Below, one piece after another: positions 42,613-51,064 of a DNA stretch of 64,000 nt (position 1 is the first letter of the stretch; each line of letters opens with the position of its first letter). A program made the translations under genes and the position numbers. The notes under the pieces are model-generated. The model did no database searches, had not been told where the DNA came from, and was given only the letters and a program-made list of their open reading frames with translations. This DNA comes from Terribacillus halophilus (GTDB lineage Bacteria; Bacillota; Bacilli; Bacillales; Amphibacillaceae): the NCBI RefSeq assembly GCF_900101385.1, contig NZ_FMZB01000002.1, forward strand, positions 124,001-188,000, read 5' to 3'.

Positions 42613-43560
42613 TTAAACTATTATTTTTTCCAACACACTTACTATCTTTTCTTTTTTACGATATAGCATCTGCGCCTTATCGATGCTAACTTCCTCAAAC
42701 CGAATCACAGCCCCCGGCGCAGCCTGTGCGAGGAACGGAATATCCGCCGCAATTACCGTTGCAATTCGTGTATATCCCCCAGTCGTCTGCCTGTCCGCCA
42801 TCAGAATAATCGGCTGACCATTGGCCGGCACTTGGATTCCGCCAAGCGGGATGGCTTCGGAAATGATATCGGCAGTGGTTTTATGTGTCAGTTCCGGCCC
42901 ATTCAAACGGTAGCCCATTCGATCTGATTGCGGTGTGATTTCATATGCCGAAGTCAGGAAAGTCTGAATCGCCTCGTCTGTAAAGGCATCCTGATGCGGT
43001 CCAAGGATGACGCGTACATGGATCTCTTTCTGATACTCCGGAATCTCATCGTAATGAAGGGAGCGCCCTGTGACGGCGTGTGTATCCCCCGCAGCATGCA
43101 GAATGTCTTCCTTCTCCAGTGCACGGCCGTTCAATCCACCGATCTTCGCCTTCAGGAATGTGGATTTGCTGCCCATGACCTCTGGCAAATCAAAGCCGCC
43201 AGCCACACTAATATAAGATCGAATCCCTTCCAGCGGCTGACCGAATTCAATCAACTGACCTTCTTTGACAGCGAAACTCTTCCACATCGGAGCAGGCTGG
43301 CCATTCACTCTCGGAGACAAATTGCCGCCCGTTATGGCAATGACAGCATCCTTCAGCACCTTGAGTGTCGGCCCCATCATTGTGACTTCCAGCCCTGCCT
43401 CGTCCCGGTTGTTTCCGACGAGCAAATTAGCGATTTGCAGGGAAAAGTCATCCATGGCACCCGCTACGACTACACCGTATTCCTGATAGCCAGTCCGGCC
43501 GAGGTCCTGAAAAGTTGTCAGCAGTCCGGGCTTAATCACTTGAAATAGCTTTTCACTCAT
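42613..43560 (-). CDS. pxpC: 5-oxoprolinase subunit PxpC (biotin-dependent carboxyltransferase fold)
   Basis: Component of the prokaryotic ATP-dependent 5-oxoprolinase PxpABC that opens pyroglutamate to glutamate. The start at 43560 (MSEKLFQVIKPGLLTTFQDLGRTGYQ) overlaps the pxpA stop; 315 residues. The AHS2-domain features QDLGRTGYQEYGVVVAGAMD and ADRQTTGGYTRIATV are present. KipA in B. subtilis is the homologue. It is last in the operon transporter-pxpB-pxpA-pxpC and is followed by a terminator. Confidence 0.93.
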   Translation of the reverse strand: MSEKLFQVIKPGLLTTFQDLGRTGYQEYGVVVAGAMDDFSLQIANLLVGNNRDEAGLEVTMMGPTLKVLKDAVIAITGGNLSPRVNGQPAPMWKSFAVKEGQLIEFGQPLEGIRSYISVAGGFDLPEVMGSKSTFLKAKIGGLNGRALEKEDILHAAGDTHAVTGRSLHYDEIPEYQKEIHVRVILGPHQDAFTDEAIQTFLTSAYEITPQSDRMGYRLNGPELTHKTTADIISEAIPLGGIQVPANGQPIILMADRQTTGGYTRIATVIAADIPFLAQAAPGAVIRFEEVSIDKAQMLYRKKEKIVSVLEKIIV

Positions 43561-44326
43561 GATACTCGTCTCCGAAATTCCGAATCGTGATTTGCTCTGC
43601 TTGAAGTCTTTCGCGAAGCTGTTGAACGAATCGGAGCGCTTCTGGTTCATCTCCATGCACACAAATTGTATCAGCTTGTATATCGATGTCCGCTCCATCA
43701 ACAGCCGTCACTTTACCTTCTTGTATCATGCGAATAACACGATCAACTGCTACTGTCACATCATGAATCATCGCATTCGCCCGGGAACGAGGTGTCAGTG
43801 TCCCATCCGGCTGATATGTCCTGTCAGCAAAGACCTCCTGCGCCACACGAAGACCGATCCTTTCTCCTGCACGCACAAGTTCACTGCCTGCCAAGCCGAA
43901 TAAAACCAAATCCGGATCGACCGCATATACTGCTTTTGCAATCGCTACTGCCATGGTCGAATCCTTCGAAGCCATATTATAAAGCGCCCCATGCGGCTTC
44001 ACATGCTGGACGTTTGTATCGCAAGCCTTGGCTGCCGCTTGGATTGCCCCGACTTGATAGACCACCAAGTTATATATTTCTTCAGGAGACAATTTCATCT
44101 CACGGCGACCGAACCCAGCTAAATCAGGGAAGCCCGGATGAGCACCGATTCCTACTCCAAGGCTCGCTGCCGTTTTAACAGTATTCAACATGACATTATG
44201 ATCTCCCGCATGGAATCCACACGCAATATTTGCCGAAGATATGTATTGGAGTACTTCCTCATCGTTACCGATTGAATAAGCACCAAAACTCTCGCCTAAA
44301 TCACTGTTCAAATCGATTTTCTTCAT
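43553..44326 (-). CDS. pxpA: 5-oxoprolinase subunit PxpA (LamB/YcsF family)
   Basis: A 257-residue protein of the LamB/YcsF family beginning MKKIDLNSDLGESFGAYSIG, the family signature. ANIACGFHAGDHNVM and VKPHGALYNMA carry the conserved His and Asp residues. It is the catalytic-type subunit of 5-oxoprolinase with PxpB and PxpC. The SD AAGGAGGGG precedes it, and it overlaps pxpC by 8 bases. Confidence 0.95.
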   Translation of the reverse strand: MKKIDLNSDLGESFGAYSIGNDEEVLQYISSANIACGFHAGDHNVMLNTVKTAASLGVGIGAHPGFPDLAGFGRREMKLSPEEIYNLVVYQVGAIQAAAKACDTNVQHVKPHGALYNMASKDSTMAVAIAKAVYAVDPDLVLFGLAGSELVRAGERIGLRVAQEVFADRTYQPDGTLTPRSRANAMIHDVTVAVDRVIRMIQEGKVTAVDGADIDIQADTICVHGDEPEALRFVQQLRERLQAEQITIRNFGDEYHE

Positions 44327-44338
44327 GTCAGCCCCTCC

Positions 44339-45061
44339 TTACTTTTTACTGCTGTTAATCTTATATTCTCCCAGACGAACTGCTTCCGCAATATCGTCGT
44401 ACTCTTTTTTCGAAATTGGTACGAAGCGCAGATAATGACCAGACGCCAATAAAATCGGCTGCTCACTTTCTGGATCATACAATCTCACCGGTGTCTGGCC
44501 GATGATCTGCCAGCCGCCCGGAGTTTCCAGCGGGTAAACACCTGTCTGTGACCCTGCAATACCAACAGAACCTGCCGCAATTTTCGGACGAGGATCCGAA
44601 CGGCGCGGTGTGGCAATCTCCTCTGGCATTCCGCCAAGGTAAGGAAAGCCTGGGACAAACCCCATCATATAGATCAAATAATCCTGACTCGAATGGATAC
44701 GGATGACCTCATCTGCAGACAGACGATTGTGATCCGCAACGAAATTCAAATCAGGACCTGTCTCCCCGCCATAATAGGTCGGAATCTCATAAACAAGAGA
44801 AGCGGCATCAGCCACTCCTCCTTGAATATTTTCATATAGACGCTCCAGTTGTTCCAGCAATGCTTGATAGCGGATCTTATCAGGACGATAAAAGATGGAT
44901 AAGGTTGTATACGCCGGAACCCATTCGATAATCCCCTCGATCTGCTCCTGTTTCAACAGCTCCGCAAACATCCGGATTTCCTGATTTGTTTCCGCTGAGA
45001 TCGTCTGTCCGAAAACGAGCTGAATGCCCGTATCCCCTAATGGATGATAGGTAAGCTTCAT
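44339..45061 (-). CDS. pxpB: 5-oxoprolinase subunit PxpB (KipI family)
   Basis: A 240-residue protein with a cyclophilin-like AHS1 fold: MGFVPGFPYLGGMPEEIATPRR and GSVGIAGSQTGVYPLETPGGWQIIG are hallmark sequences. It forms 5-oxoprolinase with PxpA and PxpC; in B. subtilis the orthologue KipI was first described as an inhibitor of the sporulation kinase KinA. The SD is AAGGGGG. It lies 21 bp after the transporter gene. Confidence 0.94.
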   Translation of the reverse strand: MKLTYHPLGDTGIQLVFGQTISAETNQEIRMFAELLKQEQIEGIIEWVPAYTTLSIFYRPDKIRYQALLEQLERLYENIQGGVADAASLVYEIPTYYGGETGPDLNFVADHNRLSADEVIRIHSSQDYLIYMMGFVPGFPYLGGMPEEIATPRRSDPRPKIAAGSVGIAGSQTGVYPLETPGGWQIIGQTPVRLYDPESEQPILLASGHYLRFVPISKKEYDDIAEAVRLGEYKINSSKK

Positions 45062-45082
45062 TTTTGGGACCCCCTTCTCGAA

Positions 45083-46306
45083 TTAGAACAGCTTCGGTAT
45101 TTGATCAATCAATGTAACAATCGCCAAATATGCAGTTGCGATAAATACAATCGCACCAAAGATCGTCAGCCACAACGGATGTTTATAATCACCGACAATC
45201 GATTTTTTATAAGCTGCAATCAACAATACCCCTAAACCAATCGGCAGAATCAAACCGTTCACTGCACCTGCAATCACAAGCAGTGTAGCCGGCTGGCCTA
45301 CCAAGACCATAATTATTGTCGAAATGATGATAAAACCGATGGTCACCAGTTTCTGATGACGCTCCACGCTCTTGGACAGAGTTTTCAAGAAAGAAACAGA
45401 TGTATAAGCAGCACCGATCACAGATGTAATACCTGCTGCCCATAAGATTAGACCGAACATCTTGTACCCGATTGTACCGGCAGCTTCCAAAAAGACCGTC
45501 GCTGCAGGGTTATTTGCATCAAGTGATACACCAGTGACCACCACACCCAATACAGCAAGGAATAGGAATATTCGCATGATGGAAGCAATCAAGACACCCG
45601 TAACAGAGCTTCGCGTTACATAACGGAGGTTTTCTTTCCCAGAAATACCCGCATCCAATAAACGGTGACCACCTGCAAAAGTGATGTAACCACCGACTGT
45701 ACCACCTACAAGGGTGATGATAGCGAATACATCCAGCTCTGTCGGTGCAAATGTGCGTGTTATAGCTTCTCCGACAGGCGGATCACTCTGAAACGCTACG
45801 TACAATGTCAAAACAATCATAACTACACCGAGTATACGAGCAATCTGATCCATCGCTGCGCCGGCTTCTTTGGAAAGAAAAATACCAATCGCTATAATAC
45901 CTGTAATAATAGCACCTATCCGCGCATCAAAACCAAAGATAACGTTCAACCCAAGACCAGCACCGCCGACGTTTCCGATATTAAAGGCAAGTCCGCCCAA
46001 TGCCACTGCAAAAGCAAGGAAGTAGCCGAGACCAGGCAGCACTTTATTGGCAATATCCTGCCCGCGCATTCTGGAAACAGCAATGATACGCCATATATTC
46101 ATCTGCACGCCAACATCCAAAATGATGGACATGAGAATAACAAAGCCGAAGCTAGCTAATAATTGATCTGTGAAGACAGCTGTCTGTGTCAAGAACCCTG
46201 GGCCGATTGCAGACGAACCCATCAAGAAAGCTGCTCCTAATAAGACACCCCATTTTCCTTTGGAAGGAGACTGCTGCTGTTGTAGATCTTTCTCTTTTGA
46301 TGCCAT
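45083..46306 (-). CDS. NRAMP-family transporter (YcsG-like)
   Basis: Integral membrane protein of 407 residues with about 11 helices. The NRAMP-family sequences GPGFLTQTAVF, GGLAFNIGNVGGAGLGLN and GAVNGLILPIGLGVLL are seen, but the DPGN metal-binding motif of true Mn/Fe transporters is replaced by GPGFLTQ. In B. subtilis the homologue YcsG sits in the same operon as the 5-oxoprolinase genes. A role in 5-oxoproline or amide uptake is therefore more likely than metal transport, which is inference. The start at 46306 has SD AAGGGGG. It is first in the pxp operon. Confidence 0.85.
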   Translation of the reverse strand: MASKEKDLQQQQSPSKGKWGVLLGAAFLMGSSAIGPGFLTQTAVFTDQLLASFGFVILMSIILDVGVQMNIWRIIAVSRMRGQDIANKVLPGLGYFLAFAVALGGLAFNIGNVGGAGLGLNVIFGFDARIGAIITGIIAIGIFLSKEAGAAMDQIARILGVVMIVLTLYVAFQSDPPVGEAITRTFAPTELDVFAIITLVGGTVGGYITFAGGHRLLDAGISGKENLRYVTRSSVTGVLIASIMRIFLFLAVLGVVVTGVSLDANNPAATVFLEAAGTIGYKMFGLILWAAGITSVIGAAYTSVSFLKTLSKSVERHQKLVTIGFIIISTIIMVLVGQPATLLVIAGAVNGLILPIGLGVLLIAAYKKSIVGDYKHPLWLTIFGAIVFIATAYLAIVTLIDQIPKLF

Positions 46307-46483
46307 GTAAATCCCCCTTATGTAACGATTTTTACAAATCATCTGTATTATGTACTGCTTTGCTTACATTATCACAAATATTTAATAAACAAGAATCATT
46401 ATAACTCGAAAATTATTGCTCACACAAGACGTAAAATAACCTAACATATATATACAACTGACAATAACATTTAAAACAAGAAA

Positions 46484-46507
46484 AAAAGGCCCTGTAAATG
46501 GCCTTTT
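46484..46507 (-). terminator. Terminator of the sacB-levB unit
   Basis: AAAAGGCC and GGCCTTTT form a perfect 8-bp stem. On the minus strand TTTCTTG follows. It lies just beyond the levB stop. Confidence 0.75.
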
Positions 46508-46515
46508 CAAAAAAT

Positions 46516-48072
46516 CTATTGTTTATTCTCCAATTTCTTTATATAGATATTACTAAACTCTGCACTTCCACCTTCTGCAAACAAGCTGATTCCTTGATCC
46601 TGCACTTGCGGAAATACCAAATTACTATGCACAACTTTTCCGTCGTCTATAAACACTTCCACGCTTGTTTTGTCCACTAGAACAGTCACATGCGCTTGCT
46701 TCTTCCCCGCATCAAACGGCGCTTTACTTTCCAGGTAAGAGCCTTCGTGATCGGGATTGGACGTATTACTTCTATTCACATAGGAATAACCGCCAGCAAC
46801 TGCAATCCCCACGTCCAAATGGCGCGTTCGATCATCAGATTCCCGCAAACGCAACCCAACATTCGGGCTTTCGGTCCATGAAATATCAGCATCCAATCGA
46901 TATGCCTCGGCCGATATATTCAGGCTTCGATTTTCATTCTGAAGGGCGCTATCCTCGACTGTATCCGTGGATTGTACAAGCTCATCAAGCTCTGCAGTCG
47001 GTTGGGAAGCCAGATAATAGCCTTCTTGATCCTGCTTCAAAGTGATTTCCCTGACAACAGAATCCACTCCATTGAATCCATCCGATTCCATCGTAGGTGT
47101 GTGGTCGGCATAAGACCAGTTATTCATCCAAGCCAGTGCATACCGCTTCGTTTGTTTATCCTCTGCCGACCCGTCCTCAAAGGTGACACCGCCGTACCAG
47201 TCAAATCCATGATCAAGCCAATTAGGGTCTTCATGATCCGGCTTAAAGTTCGTGCCATCAAAATCCCCGATCCAGTATGCGTATGTTTTCGGATCTCCTT
47301 TACCTTCTCCGTTCGCACTCATACCAAGTACATATTTGAGCGTACCGTCTGGTGCACGCAGTTGGAATAGATCCGGACATTCGAGTACACCGATTCCATC
47401 CGTTTGAAAATCTCCAGTGAATGTCCAGGTTTTCAAGTCAGCTGATTCATAAAATCCGATCTTTCCCCCTTCTGCTAGCAGCATGATCCAATTATGTTTT
47501 TGTTCATTCCATATCACTTTTGGATCCCGAAAATCCTCTGCACCTGGGTTTGCAAGCACCGGCTCCTCACTTTCCTGCTTGAAGGTATCCCCGCCATCTG
47601 TACTGTACCAGAGATACTGTTCCTGCTCTCCAGTCTCTCCTGTCGGCTGGGTAACAATTGCAATAAGTGCATCCTCACCAAAACCAGCTGTATCGTGCTT
47701 ATCATGGATAACAGATCCAGTCCATGGATCGCCATTTTCCGTTGTGTACTTCGGTATAGCAACTCCGTGATCCTGCCAATGAATCAAATCCTCTGAGGTC
47801 GCATGCCGCCATTCGGTGCCATTGCCATCGGGGTAGTCTTTGTTGTAGAGATAATAATAGTGGTATTTCCCTTGGTAATAAATCGGCTGCTGCGGATCAT
47901 TCTTCCACTTCTCTGGCGAACCGAAGTGAAAAACCGGACGGTACGAGTTAGTCTGCGCTTTCCCCGAATTCTTATTTTCCACCTTACCCTGGTTCAAAAA
48001 CACCAAAGCCGCAACCACCAACACAACAAGCAACACGAGCAATCCAAACACCGTCCACCTCTTTCTTGTCAT
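46516..48072 (-). CDS. levB: Endolevanase-type GH32 glycoside hydrolase (LevB-like), membrane-anchored
   Basis: A 518-residue GH32 enzyme hydrolysing levan, probably to short levan oligosaccharides. A single N-terminal helix (about 8-28, VFGLLVLLVVLVVAALVFLN) without a clear cleavage site suggests a membrane-tethered extracellular enzyme. The five-bladed catalytic domain has KWKNDPQQP (nucleophile Asp), FRDPKV (transition-state Asp) and VLECPDLF (acid/base Glu). A C-terminal beta-sandwich follows (from about 375). The start is ATG 48072. It lies 77 bp downstream of sacB on the same strand, as levB follows sacB in B. subtilis. Confidence 0.93.
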   Translation of the reverse strand: MTRKRWTVFGLLVLLVVLVVAALVFLNQGKVENKNSGKAQTNSYRPVFHFGSPEKWKNDPQQPIYYQGKYHYYYLYNKDYPDGNGTEWRHATSEDLIHWQDHGVAIPKYTTENGDPWTGSVIHDKHDTAGFGEDALIAIVTQPTGETGEQEQYLWYSTDGGDTFKQESEEPVLANPGAEDFRDPKVIWNEQKHNWIMLLAEGGKIGFYESADLKTWTFTGDFQTDGIGVLECPDLFQLRAPDGTLKYVLGMSANGEGKGDPKTYAYWIGDFDGTNFKPDHEDPNWLDHGFDWYGGVTFEDGSAEDKQTKRYALAWMNNWSYADHTPTMESDGFNGVDSVVREITLKQDQEGYYLASQPTAELDELVQSTDTVEDSALQNENRSLNISAEAYRLDADISWTESPNVGLRLRESDDRTRHLDVGIAVAGGYSYVNRSNTSNPDHEGSYLESKAPFDAGKKQAHVTVLVDKTSVEVFIDDGKVVHSNLVFPQVQDQGISLFAEGGSAEFSNIYIKKLENKQ

Positions 48073-48103
48073 ACTGTCCACCACGCTTTTACTTAAATGA
48101 ATG

Positions 48104-48136
48104 AAAAGGAAATGCCATATGATGACATTTCCTTTT
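48104..48136 (-). terminator. Intercistronic hairpin between sacB and levB
   Basis: AAAAGGAAATG and CATTTCCTTTT form an 11-bp stem in the sacB-levB gap. It may reduce levB expression relative to sacB or protect the sacB mRNA 3' end. Confidence 0.6.
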
Positions 48137-48148
48137 TTTGCAAATGCT

Positions 48149-49627
48149 TTATTCTTCTTCGTACGTTATTTGCCCTTGTTCCAAGATGCCATCTTCTACA
48201 ACAGAAGATTTTTTGCCTTTGATATCAAGCAGGAATGAAGGAGCGAATGTGGCCTTATGATCCTGGAAGAAACCGCGATTCGTCATATAGCTTGTTACAA
48301 CGAAATCATCTGTTTCTTTTTGCGGAATCACGTAATGGGCATATGTCCAAGTCAAATCATTCGGATCCAAGTCCTGATGCAGGACGATACCTGTTTTGTT
48401 CATTGGTTTGTATGGACCAGTCAAGCTGTTCGATACGTACCCAAGCATATAAATGTCTTCATCATCGATACCATCGATTGTCATTTTGGATCCGCGTGTG
48501 CTTGTGAACAAGTAGAATTTGCCGTCTTTCTTAAAGATGTTCGGGCGTTCGATCTCATCTGTTACCGTATTGGAAACGATTAGCGGCTTCATCTCTTTTT
48601 TCAGTGTGTAATCGTCATTGATTTCCACAATTCCGATGGCACCGTTAGCAAGCTCGGCTGTCTCTTTTTTGCCGCCGTTTTGCAGCTGTTTGAATTCGTC
48701 ACGGAAGAATTTCATGCCACCTTTGCCATAGTACGCACGGTTATACAAAGATTCTTCTCCAGAGTAACCATATTCCGTACCTGTATTCGCTTCGAATACT
48801 AAGTACTTCTTGCCTTTATCTTCAATATAGTGCGGATCCCGGAGTGTGTGGTTATTGGCGAAGTTGCGATCTTCGAAAGCCTTATCCATGTTTTCGTATG
48901 TCTTGCTGTCGCCACCGTCATAAATTGTTTTATGATCTTCCACTCCGTCTACCTGCAATGTGCCTTCACCCTTCTCGGACACATTCACTTGGGCTGTAGT
49001 GAGGGATTGCTTTCCGAAGATGCCTTCCGCGTCATTCCAGCCTCCGCGATTCGTATAGAATAGACGCACTTTGCCATCTTCTGTGAAAGTAGCAGAACCA
49101 GACCATTCTTCTTCCTGACCTGCTAATGTCTTGTCCCCTTTGAATTTATCTTCGTCATCGAAAACTCGTCCAGCATTTTTCCATGCACCGACAGAGTTGT
49201 CATCAGCCTTTTTATAGAAAAGGTAGATGAAGGTATCACTAGCATCTTTCGGATCACCCGCCAAACCGAATACAAGATGGTATCCATTATACTCTGCTAC
49301 TGTACCATCTGCATTTTGCAGTGGCCATGTGTCCCAGACGTCCATTTTAATCTCATTACCATTTTCATCGATCTTCGTAGCCGACTCGATATTCTTGATA
49401 GAAGAAGCATCAAACTCAGGAACGGTAAACCGTTCGTTACCGTGCTGCCCGATCATTTCCTTCATGTCGTGACGCGTGATTTGTGATGTACCATACGTTT
49501 CTTTATATGGCTTCACATTTCCATCTGCTCCTGTTTTAGCCGAAGCCACCGTCAGGCTGCTTCCAAGTATCAATGCTGCACTCAATGAAACGACACTTGT
49601 TTTCAATACCCGTTTCCGAAATTTCAT
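48149..49627 (-). CDS. sacB: Levansucrase SacB (GH68)
   Basis: Secreted fructosyltransferase of 492 residues that splits sucrose and polymerises the fructosyl units into levan. The signal peptide (about 1-30) ends ASA-KTG. Catalytic residues are visible in MDVWDTWPLQ (nucleophile Asp), LRDPHYIED (transition-state Asp) and TDEIERPN (acid/base Glu). EWSGSATF and the calcium-binding region are also conserved. The SD is TAGGAGGAATGCGGG. The leader lacks the SacY-type RAT-terminator known from B. subtilis. Gene order kinase-regulator-binding protein-sacB-levB suggests control by the adjacent two-component system. Confidence 0.97.
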   Translation of the reverse strand: MKFRKRVLKTSVVSLSAALILGSSLTVASAKTGADGNVKPYKETYGTSQITRHDMKEMIGQHGNERFTVPEFDASSIKNIESATKIDENGNEIKMDVWDTWPLQNADGTVAEYNGYHLVFGLAGDPKDASDTFIYLFYKKADDNSVGAWKNAGRVFDDEDKFKGDKTLAGQEEEWSGSATFTEDGKVRLFYTNRGGWNDAEGIFGKQSLTTAQVNVSEKGEGTLQVDGVEDHKTIYDGGDSKTYENMDKAFEDRNFANNHTLRDPHYIEDKGKKYLVFEANTGTEYGYSGEESLYNRAYYGKGGMKFFRDEFKQLQNGGKKETAELANGAIGIVEINDDYTLKKEMKPLIVSNTVTDEIERPNIFKKDGKFYLFTSTRGSKMTIDGIDDEDIYMLGYVSNSLTGPYKPMNKTGIVLHQDLDPNDLTWTYAHYVIPQKETDDFVVTSYMTNRGFFQDHKATFAPSFLLDIKGKKSSVVEDGILEQGQITYEEE

Positions 49628-49696
49628 CCCGCATTCCTCCTATGTATGATTGCTATTCCTGTAAGACAGACCTTGGCAAACCCGCCTTACGAGCAC

Positions 49697-49702
49697 AGTA
49701 TA
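49697..49702 (-). promoter_or_regulatory. Probable -10 element of sacB lacking a -35
   Basis: TATACT on the minus strand lies about 70 bp before the sacB start. The sequence 17 bp upstream is CCCCG-rich and does not resemble TTGACA, as in activator-dependent promoters. Confidence 0.35.
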
Positions 49703-49772
49703 GGACAGTGAAGCTAAATCGGGGATGGCTTATCTTGATCTCCTTTTTGTCTAATATTGATATCCACACAAA

Positions 49773-49796
49773 AAGTCCCTCGTACAAGAGGGACTT
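49773..49796 (-). terminator. Terminator between the binding-protein gene and sacB
   Basis: AAGTCCCTC and GAGGGACTT form a perfect 9-bp stem, followed on the minus strand by TTTGTGTGG, just beyond the stop of the solute-binding protein gene. sacB therefore probably has its own promoter. Confidence 0.78.
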
Positions 49797-49801
49797 CAAC
49801 A

Positions 49802-51064
49802 CTAGGGAGATGATGCAAACTGCTTCCATGCATGATCCAAGTCCTGCAACGTATCCCGCTTGGACATTTCCTCGTTGACGTATTGCTTTAGGATTCGGCC
49901 AAATGCGTCTTTCATCGGTGGTGAATAAGAGGACCAATTGAAGTTCCGGCGATCTTGTTGTTCATATTGCCTCCAAGCATCCCCGTTGATCCCAGCAGCA
50001 GGCGGCTGGATGGAACGGAATGCGGAGATGAAGTGCAGCTGCTCGGTTTGGAACTTTTGCGCCTCATCTGATTCCGCCAACCAGTTCAGAAAACGCTTTG
50101 CTTCCCGTTTTTCGGCAGATTCGGATTGTTTGTTCACGACCCAGTAGCTCGGTACACCGGTGACAAGCTGCGTGTCTCCTTTATCATCCAGCGGGATCGG
50201 AAACATCCCCACATCCAACTTATGTTCCCCCAGCAGCGGTTCCACCCAATTCCCTTGGACAATCATGGCAGCTTCTCCATTCCGGAACGCGTCCATTTCC
50301 GTGTAATAGTCCGTGGTTGCTGCATGCGGCTTCCCATAAGAAAGCGTCAAATCAATGAAGCGCAACAGGTTCTGGAAGCCTTCATTCTCCGTAAAACTCG
50401 CCCGATTGCCCGCCAGCTCCGCCATGAATGCCTCCGGATCTGTTTGTTCCGCAAAAGCCAGACTGGTCAAATGATGACCCAGTTTCCATTCCTCGTAATA
50501 CCCATTCGCAAATGGCGTTACACCGCTTTTATCAAGCTTTTGCGCCGCCGCTTCCATCTCGGCGAATGTTGTCGGAAGTTTATCAATTCCTGCTTTTTCG
50601 AATAATGTCTTATTATAAATGATGCCAAAACCTTCGATATTCATCGGCATGCCATATACCTTCCCATCTTGGGTGATCGGAGAGAGTGTATCTTCGCGTG
50701 CATCCCCCACCCACTGCTCCTCACTCAAGTCCTCCAAATAATGCAGCCATTCGCCTGTTGCTTCATAACCGACATTCGTGAAGATATCCGGACCTTCGCC
50801 AACTGCCATCTGTGTTTTCAGATCTGAAAAATCATCCGAGATACCGCCAACTGTTTCCACTCGGATGCGAACGTGAGGGTGTGACTTTTCATATAGCTTT
50901 GCCATGCTTTCAAATGGAGCAGCAATTTCCACTTTCGGATTACGGATCGTAACGGTGACCACCTTTTCCGCATCGTTCTTGGTGTTTTTTTGCAGCTTCA
51001 TGCTGCTGGACGGCAGAAATATCAGCAAGAGGACTATCACGACAATTGCTTTCTTTCCTATCAT
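49802..51064 (-). CDS. Extracellular solute-binding protein (sugar type) of a sensory operon
   Basis: A 420-residue class I sugar-binding protein (family 1 extracellular solute-binding fold). MVGE-like features include MAVGEGPDIFTN, PMNIEGFGIIYNKTLFEKAGI and NGEAAMIVQGNW. The N-terminal hydrophobic stretch (about 5-22, ending FLPSSSMK) has no lipobox cysteine, so it is either a membrane-anchored or a cleaved secreted form. The ATG overlaps the stop of the response-regulator gene (ATGA). No permease or ATPase gene is present, so the protein more likely presents its sugar to the histidine kinase than to an ABC importer, as reported for AraP with AraS/AraT in Geobacillus. Confidence 0.88.
   Translation of the reverse strand: MIGKKAIVVIVLLLIFLPSSSMKLQKNTKNDAEKVVTVTIRNPKVEIAAPFESMAKLYEKSHPHVRIRVETVGGISDDFSDLKTQMAVGEGPDIFTNVGYEATGEWLHYLEDLSEEQWVGDAREDTLSPITQDGKVYGMPMNIEGFGIIYNKTLFEKAGIDKLPTTFAEMEAAAQKLDKSGVTPFANGYYEEWKLGHHLTSLAFAEQTDPEAFMAELAGNRASFTENEGFQNLLRFIDLTLSYGKPHAATTDYYTEMDAFRNGEAAMIVQGNWVEPLLGEHKLDVGMFPIPLDDKGDTQLVTGVPSYWVVNKQSESAEKREAKRFLNWLAESDEAQKFQTEQLHFISAFRSIQPPAAGINGDAWRQYEQQDRRNFNWSSYSPPMKDAFGRILKQYVNEEMSKRDTLQDLDHAWKQFASSP

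Noticed and set aside
49628-49772. A SacY/SacT-type RAT in the sacB leader
   Set aside because: No GG-TTGTTACTG or CAGGCAAGAC sequence and no T-run terminator were found, although a weak GTAAG...CTTAC fold exists.
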